Source: Mesotaenium endlicherianum (Eukaryota > Streptophyta > Zygnematophyceae > Zygnematales > Mesotaeniaceae). From it: a stretch of DNA of 33,947 bases. The position numbers and the translations under genes are program-made. The first letter of the stretch is position 1. Every line of letters begins with the position of its first letter. Positions 28,415 to 33,947 of this stretch are shown piece after piece. Location of the stretch: positions 1-33,947 of the forward strand of contig WELA01002181.1 in the NCBI GenBank assembly GCA_009602735.1, given 5' to 3'. Below the pieces are notes generated by a model. It was not told the origin of the DNA. It searched no databases and worked only from the letters and a program-made list of their open reading frames with translations.

Positions 28415-30833
28415 AGACACTTCTTGGCTCCACAGTGCCTTGTGCAGCTAGCTGCAGGATTGATGGAGGGTTGAGGTTATTTGTGAAGGATGTGTGCTTC
28501 CTTCGCAAAACGTAGACTTGAGGTATATATCGCACGCGCTGCTGATTGAAAGAATATGCTTGTTGTTAATGATGTCTGGAGCCATGGTCAGGTCCTGATG
28601 CATTTTAGCCTTGAGAGAGACCAGTTGAAGTATTGGTACCGACAGAGGTGGTGCTGCGGGTGTCAATTTGTGCAAGTAGGTTACTAGTAGCAGGTGGTAG
28701 GTCAGAGCTTGTTTGAATGTCAGTGTCTACACCTATAGGTGGACTAAATAGGGGTTCCCTCCCTTTCACCGGGGCAAGATGGAGATGTAAGATGTAGTTG
28801 TGGGCTACTCCACCTGGCATTGAAGTTTCTTCATGTTTAGGGCATGTACCTTTGGATTTTATTAAGTGGAAGGCAACGTTTGTATTGTAGACACTATTGG
28901 GTGGGACTCTCCTGGTGAAAGTTGCAGAATTGCTGGTCACTGTTGTGATGCAAATGGATGGATGCAATTGGATTGCCATCTCTATTACATGCAGTTGCCC
29001 AATGTGCTGTGAGGCCTTGTTGCTGAGACCAACTTGCACTTACTCATAGATATTACCTTTTCAAGGGAGAAGGTGCTCGGCATGGTGGGTGTGTGTGAGA
29101 CTAGCTGCATGAAGGTGGTATTATTCCTTCTGACATGACCCTGCTGGCACTGCAGTGTTTGGGAACTGGGCTTGCACCAGTCTGAAGTGAATCTGCAGCA
29201 ATGCATGTTTGTTGGGGGGGCTGGACTTGGGTCTACGAGTTTGTGAGGCCAACGATTTGAGCTGTTTCTTGCTGGTAATAACCTGTTCCATTATCGTAGG
29301 AGATATTCTTGACGGTGTGCTTTACTGCCGGTCTCGATGAGCACAGAGATGTAGGCATGTTACAGTTCCCATGTGTTCTGAACTTGCTACTGCACATATG
29401 GGCCTTCACTGCAACCCATCATGCTTGCACGTGAAATATATATCAGTTGCACATTGACAAATGGCAGCATAGGTAAGCTGTCTGTGATGCAGCAATTGTG
29501 GACACTGTACACCTTCCTTGGGCTATCTGTGCCTTAAATATAGTCAGCAGTAGGAGTGCTTGCAGATGCACTGGTTGCCCTTCTAAGACGAACGACTATG
29601 GAAAGCTTCTCAACCCTGACCTGAATAATTTTGAACCCACCAATTCACCATCGCCTGCGTGCCTTTTGACAGTCCTACACTTCAGACATAATAAGGCAGA
29701 GGGGACCGGGGCTAATAAGCTCAGATAGCTTAAGAGCCAGTTTGCAACTTAAGATGTAGCAGCTTGGGCAACAAGACAGCAGGGGAAGAATTGCAGAGTA
29801 AGAGGTGGGGTCTGGGGCTGGGAAGGTGGACTAGATAATTCAGTGAACTTGTCATGTATTAGTGGAATAACAGATGGCCTTGAAACACGTCAATGCACGC
29901 TTCAGGAGGTGTTCAATGTTGAAAATCATAGTTGGATGAATCATCACATGGGCTTTTCAGTTGTCCTCTCTTTGTAGATTATGTACACTCGCAGGACTGA
30001 ATTACACACGGAGAGGTTTGAAGCTCTCACAACTGGTTGCCAAGTAGTTGTTAAAAAGGTAGGTAAGACAAAATGGAGGGCGTGGGCCATCACACTTCTG
30101 TTATTTTATACACGTGTTCGAGCAGCTCCATGCACCAGTTACTCATGCAGCAAACCTTGTGTTGCTTAGCCCCCGCGTTTATAAAGATGTCCCAATAAAG
30201 CAGAGAGCACGTAGTTTATCATCTACAGAGATTCATATAAAAATCTGAACACTGCTGAAAATTTCACATCTGCTTGAGTCTCATACAGGTCTAATTCCTG
30301 CAGTATGCATGCCCCAGTCTCAACCTTAAGGGCACACACTCTCAAAATGCCAGATAATGCTCACCATCCTGATCCGAAAGCGAGCCCGGTTTTGCAAGCG
30401 TGTGCCTAAATGTAGGCCATATGAACAAAGATTGACGGAAACCTACGATGAACACCTTTCAATTTCCTGGTACTTATGTACAAGCTTGCTCAGAAGCATA
30501 CAAAACTAGGTGGAAAATAGTCAGAGGCAATGGAGGTACTAAACGAGCACGTGTAGCAGCTACTTGAGACATTTTTTGCCCCAAATGCACGGCATCTCGT
30601 ACCACGCTAGAGCTGAATCTAGGGCCATCGAGCTTTTGGCAACCCAAAATGTTTTATCATATCTACGTTTACTCTTTCCATGTGGAAGCACTAGCCTTCA
30701 GGTGCCCGCATATGCATCGCACCATCTGTACAAGAGCCAGCTTGTCGGTCGAAACCCACCGCTGGAGGAACCCTGCGTGAGCGCGCCATGTGGCCGGCGC
30801 CACCTGCCGTGGTAGTTGCAGAGCGGTTGGAGC
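28415..30833. other. Convergent spacer after the LCIB-type gene
   Basis: About 2.4 kb with no recognisable gene on either strand. It should hold the 3' UTRs of the LCIB-type and E2 genes. The small frames at 28605-29039 (-), 29498-29728 (+) and 29981-30169 (+) show no motif or splice context that would make them credible. Confidence 0.6.
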
Positions 30834-33773
30834 TCACTTGAGGTGGAGGAGGAGAAGCTCAGGGCTCTGCAGCAGAGCCTTCCAGTCGCGGCAGAAGGCT
30901 GCCAGCGCCGCTCCGTCCAGCACCCTGTGGTCGGCGGCCCAGCTCACCTGTCACCCCTCGAGCCCCATCCACAGACATAGAGCGCACTTTGAGTAACTCG
31001 TGGTTGGGGCTTGCCTCCGTGAGTTTTCTTTCGTTGAAGGCACGAGTAGCAACTCGCATTTTGCATATGCCGTAGAGGACGGCACATCCCCGGATGTCCA
31101 CACGAACAACAAAGAGGGGGGAGGGTAGTTCGGACTCGTCACACAGACAGACGGCCCCGCGGGCTGAGTAAACGCAGCGCCAAATCCAACCCTCCAACAA
31201 GAGTACCATGCAGGCAGAGGTATGCAGGTGTGAGACAAGCTGCTCGTCAGCACACCCACAGCACTCCTTTCCTCTGGCACAGTTCCACGTCTTCAACTAC
31301 CGGTACACGTCCACACACTCTCCAGCAGCAACAGCAGGGAGGTGTCACCATGGCTTTTCCTTTTCAAAGCTTTTGTTGTCGCGCATGCGGGAGAGAATGA
31401 ACCCCTCTGCTAATTGAAGTTACATAAGTGTTCATATCACGTTTGGGCGCGCCGAACAATAGGGTGGTCTGGCCCCGGAGCAAAGGACGGCTGCAAAGCA
31501 TTCAGCCCCACCATCACACGTGAGCGTGCGTGCTTGTGTCCACTGGCAGACGAGGCCTCCTCGCAGGCAGTTGACCATCGAACAGCCTCCCACGAACAAA
31601 AATATGTGAAGAGGATGATCCCGTGTAACCTTTGTATTCAAATACTGGCGCGCGTAGTCCCAAGCGAGTGCACGCACGCGCAACACACACACACACACAC
31701 GCACACGTACACGTACACATGCACACGCACACACATGCACAGCCCCCAAATATAGGCACACACAGGTGTGATGGGACACGTGCCGGTACACGCAGACGGG
31801 CATACATACCGGCATGATGCTGGCGGCATGCACTTGCCCCAGAGAGTCTAACCGAGGAAGCTTCTGGACCATGCCCAGGGCCACGATGGCCACTTCCGGC
31901 AGATTCAGGATGGGCCCCGCGTAGGTGCCCCCGTACATGCCGACGTTGGACACCGTGATGGTGCCATCTGTCACGTCCTCGGTCGCCAACTTGTTCTCTG
32001 CTGCCAGCTGGCGCAGCCTTGCAAGCTCCATGGCAATCTGCCGGGACGTGCAGCAGAAGCACAGCCCGTCAGACAGGCGACACACTCTCGCAGGCGGGGC
32101 AGCTGGAGCCTGCTTCTTGCTTGCTCCCTATCAGTCTCTCTCCCTGTGAGCCACTAACCGTCGAGCATTCTGAATGCTGAACCCCTCGCAAACTTCTTCT
32201 CTAATGAATCAGACACGTCCAAAAGTCTTGCTCGATGCAGCGCAAAGCCACTCAAGGAGAGAGAGGTAAAAGCAGAGAGGGTGCATTTGATGCTTTGCAC
32301 CCGGAAGGAGGTCGAGAAGGCACCGAGAAGGTACAAGAGAGCACACCCGAGGAAGAAGGGAACATGGGGGGCACCTGCAGAACAGAGAGCGTCTGGCAGT
32401 CCTTAATGTTGGGCACCACGAGGCCATTGGGCGTGGCCATGGCTATGCCGATGTTGTGCGAGGCTGCACCACACTCACACCCATACCCACATCCACAAAG
32501 GCGAACACTATTGACGATCACCATCAAGAATGGACAGGGACCAGCTGGAGCCCAGCATAGGAGCTGTCGTGTCCTGAGACAGACACGGCCCTGCGCCATC
32601 CAAGACTGCCAACCGACTCAGCAGGGCACAGCCAGCGAGCCAGCAGCGATGTAATGACAGGTGGCACACGCAGGGAAAGGGCTCCCGCGCTTGCTTGAGG
32701 TCTAGCGCGACGCTGCTGCACTGCGGCGAGACGGACCTACGCAGCCCTGGCCTGCCTCAGGCTGAGACATGCTTGGGCCCAACGCTGCACCCGTATCTCT
32801 GCTGAGGAATGCAGGAGAGAGAGAGAAAGAAAGAGAGAGAAAGAGTGACGAAGCGCATGGCAGACAGGGGCATGGCTGATGTGGCAACCCCCGAAGCAGC
32901 ATGCGCGTCCGTCTGCAAATGTAGGTGTGTGCTTGCGCACACGCGTGGGCATAAGCTCCTCCAGGCCGTGATGCACAGGGCAGCGCATTGGCCACCAAGG
33001 CGCCAGCGTGAGGCTGAGGTGGCCACACGCGCATTTGCGGGCATGCATGCCTTGCAGCAGAGCAGCCATCTGGAGGGGCTTATCTGAGTGCAGAAACCTC
33101 GTAGCACCAGGACTAGCAAGCGAAAGTATGTGTAGGTGAGTGGAGTGAGTACGTGAGTGCGAGCGAGCGAGCGAGTGAGTGAGTGAGTGGCGGCGTAAGA
33201 GCAGAGAGGGGAGGAACGGAGCCTATGAAGCGGAGAGAATGAGCAAGAGTTGAGGCAGAGCTGAGAGCGGGCCAAGAGCAGCAGCAGCGGCAGCACACAC
33301 ACACACCTACCTCGGCAGGTGACCTCAGTGACGTGTGCGTCCACGGTGCTGTTGAGCTGCGGGTGCTGCAGCAGCGCGCGCGACAGCGCCTTCACCACCA
33401 GGGGCAGATGCGTCAGCCGCTCGACGCCCTCGCGCGTGGCCGCCTCGCGCAGGGTGGAGCGCAGCGCGATGAGCGCGTCCACATTCACCTCCTCCATCAG
33501 GTTGAAGTGCGGGACCGCGGTGGCCGCCGCCATGGTCCTCGCCATTGTCCTGCGGAAGCCCCTGCGAGCGAGCGAGCGAGAGAGCGAGAGAGCAGGCGAG
33601 GGAGCGTGAACGCAGCATGGAGGGGACGGGGGCGTGCGGAGGACAGGAGAGGCGTGGGATTGGATATCGGTCAGGAGGGCAGAGAAGCACGATCTGGGGT
33701 TTGCGTGATGAGAGGGAGGGAAGGCGGGAGGGAGGGAGGGTGGTGGAGTTGGGCTGATAGGGGATGCTGTTGT

Positions 33774-33817
<44 letters not shown>

Positions 33818-33874
33818 GTCATGGTCAGGTGCTCCACCGGCAATGCGTCCTCGCAGGCACTCTCCCTCTCTCTT
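30834..33874 (-). CDS. BCE2: Branched-chain alpha-keto acid dehydrogenase E2, 3' part
   Basis: Dihydrolipoyl transacylase core of the mitochondrial complex that breaks down Leu, Ile and Val keto acids; it moves the acyl group from lipoyl to CoA. Exons in coding order: 33874-33833 (tentative), 33561-33311, 32463-32375, 32037-31810 and 30947-30834 (stop TGA 30836-30834). The catalytic domain opens with GFRRTMARTMAAATAVPHFN, continues with NLMEEVNVDALIALRS, ASHNIGIAMATPNGLVVPNIK, DGTITVSNVGMYGGTYAG and NLPEVAIVALGMVQKLPR, and ends with the active-site ADHRVLDG and ELLLLHLK. These match branched-chain E2 better than pyruvate dehydrogenase E2. The lipoyl and E1/E3-binding domains and the targeting peptide lie upstream, beyond the window. 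The joins 33311/32463, 32375/32037 and 31810/30947 keep frame with GT-AG introns. The first join needs a GC donor. Confidence 0.92.
31681..31740. repeat. (CA)n-type microsatellite in an E2 intron
   Basis: An alternating CA run with CACACG and TACACG variants sits in the intron between the last two E2 exons. Seen from the other strand it gives spurious Val/Cys-rich open frames. Confidence 0.9.
33133..33189. repeat. (GAGT/GAGC)n tetranucleotide repeat in an E2 intron
   Basis: Tandem GAGT and GAGC units lie in the intron after the 33561-33311 exon. A similar GAGC run lies at about 33564-33590, just upstream of that exon's acceptor, where on the coding strand it forms the pyrimidine-rich tract. 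Confidence 0.75.
33775..33816. repeat. (GAT)14 microsatellite
   Basis: Fourteen uninterrupted GAT units lie in the proposed first E2 intron of the window. On the - strand they read as a poly-Ile or poly-His frame, which is not a real protein. Confidence 0.95.
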
Positions 33875-33931
33875 CTGGGATGATACAGAAGCCCAGCTGG
33901 CATTGGTGGGGATGTGAGCCGTGTCAAAAAT

Positions 33932-33947
33932 CCCCCCCCCCCCCCCC
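33932..33947. repeat. Poly-C run at the window end
   Basis: Sixteen C residues reach the edge of the window, within the E2 gene upstream of the first visible exon. Confidence 0.9.

Noticed and set aside
31432..32085. Long - strand frames running through the CA repeat near the E2 gene
   Set aside because: Only 32037-31810 is E2 coding sequence; the rest is read-through into an intron and a microsatellite.
33325..33927. 200-residue - strand frame with poly-Ile
   Set aside because: It combines the GAT repeat with an out-of-frame reading of the E2 exon.

Overview
This is nuclear DNA from an intron-rich photosynthetic eukaryote, most likely a green alga. The evidence is spliceosomal genes with GT-AG introns, GC-rich exons, long introns with pyrimidine and AG/CT tracts, plastid-type N-terminal extensions, and a mix of gene families expected in the green lineage. 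The plastid enolase closely resembles the land-plant ENO1 type, and the LCIB-type (theta) carbonic anhydrase is an algal family. That combination fits an early-diverging streptophyte alga or a related green alga; the species cannot be named from this window.

Five genes are supported. Two tandem + strand paralogues (2234-6315 and 8943-13939) encode secreted PhoX/DUF839-family proteins, probably Ca/Fe-dependent alkaline phosphatases. Each has 11 coding exons with the same splice phases, and each reconstructs to 589 aa. A complete - strand plastid enolase (20680-15659, 8 exons, 495 aa) follows, converging with the second PhoX gene; its fifth intron holds an assembly gap flanked by long AG repeats. 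About 4 kb away, head to head with enolase, is a + strand LCIB-family carbonic anhydrase with a plastid-type leader (24694-28414, 8 exons, 399 aa). The last gene, on the - strand (33874-30834), is the 3' part of the mitochondrial branched-chain alpha-keto acid dehydrogenase E2 acyltransferase; its 5' end lies beyond the window. All exon joins except the first in the E2 gene keep the reading frame and give uninterrupted products.

The genes are unrelated in pathway apart from the PhoX pair: phosphate scavenging outside the cell, lower glycolysis in the plastid, inorganic-carbon handling, and branched-chain amino acid breakdown in the mitochondrion. No operon-like logic is expected. The spaces between genes (1-2233, 6316-8942, 13940-15658, 20681-24693, 28415-30833) hold no coding sequence I recognise. 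They contain short period-9/10 tandem arrays, an AT-rich island at about 21.6-23.9 kb that could be a decayed mobile element, and a dispersed 18-mer.

The points most worth following are the patchy nucleotide identity between the PhoX copies (gene conversion), their shared upstream segment, the LCIB protein with an extra hydrophobic segment ahead of its catalytic domain, and a probable GC-AG intron in the E2 gene. I did not find a convincing undescribed multi-gene system.
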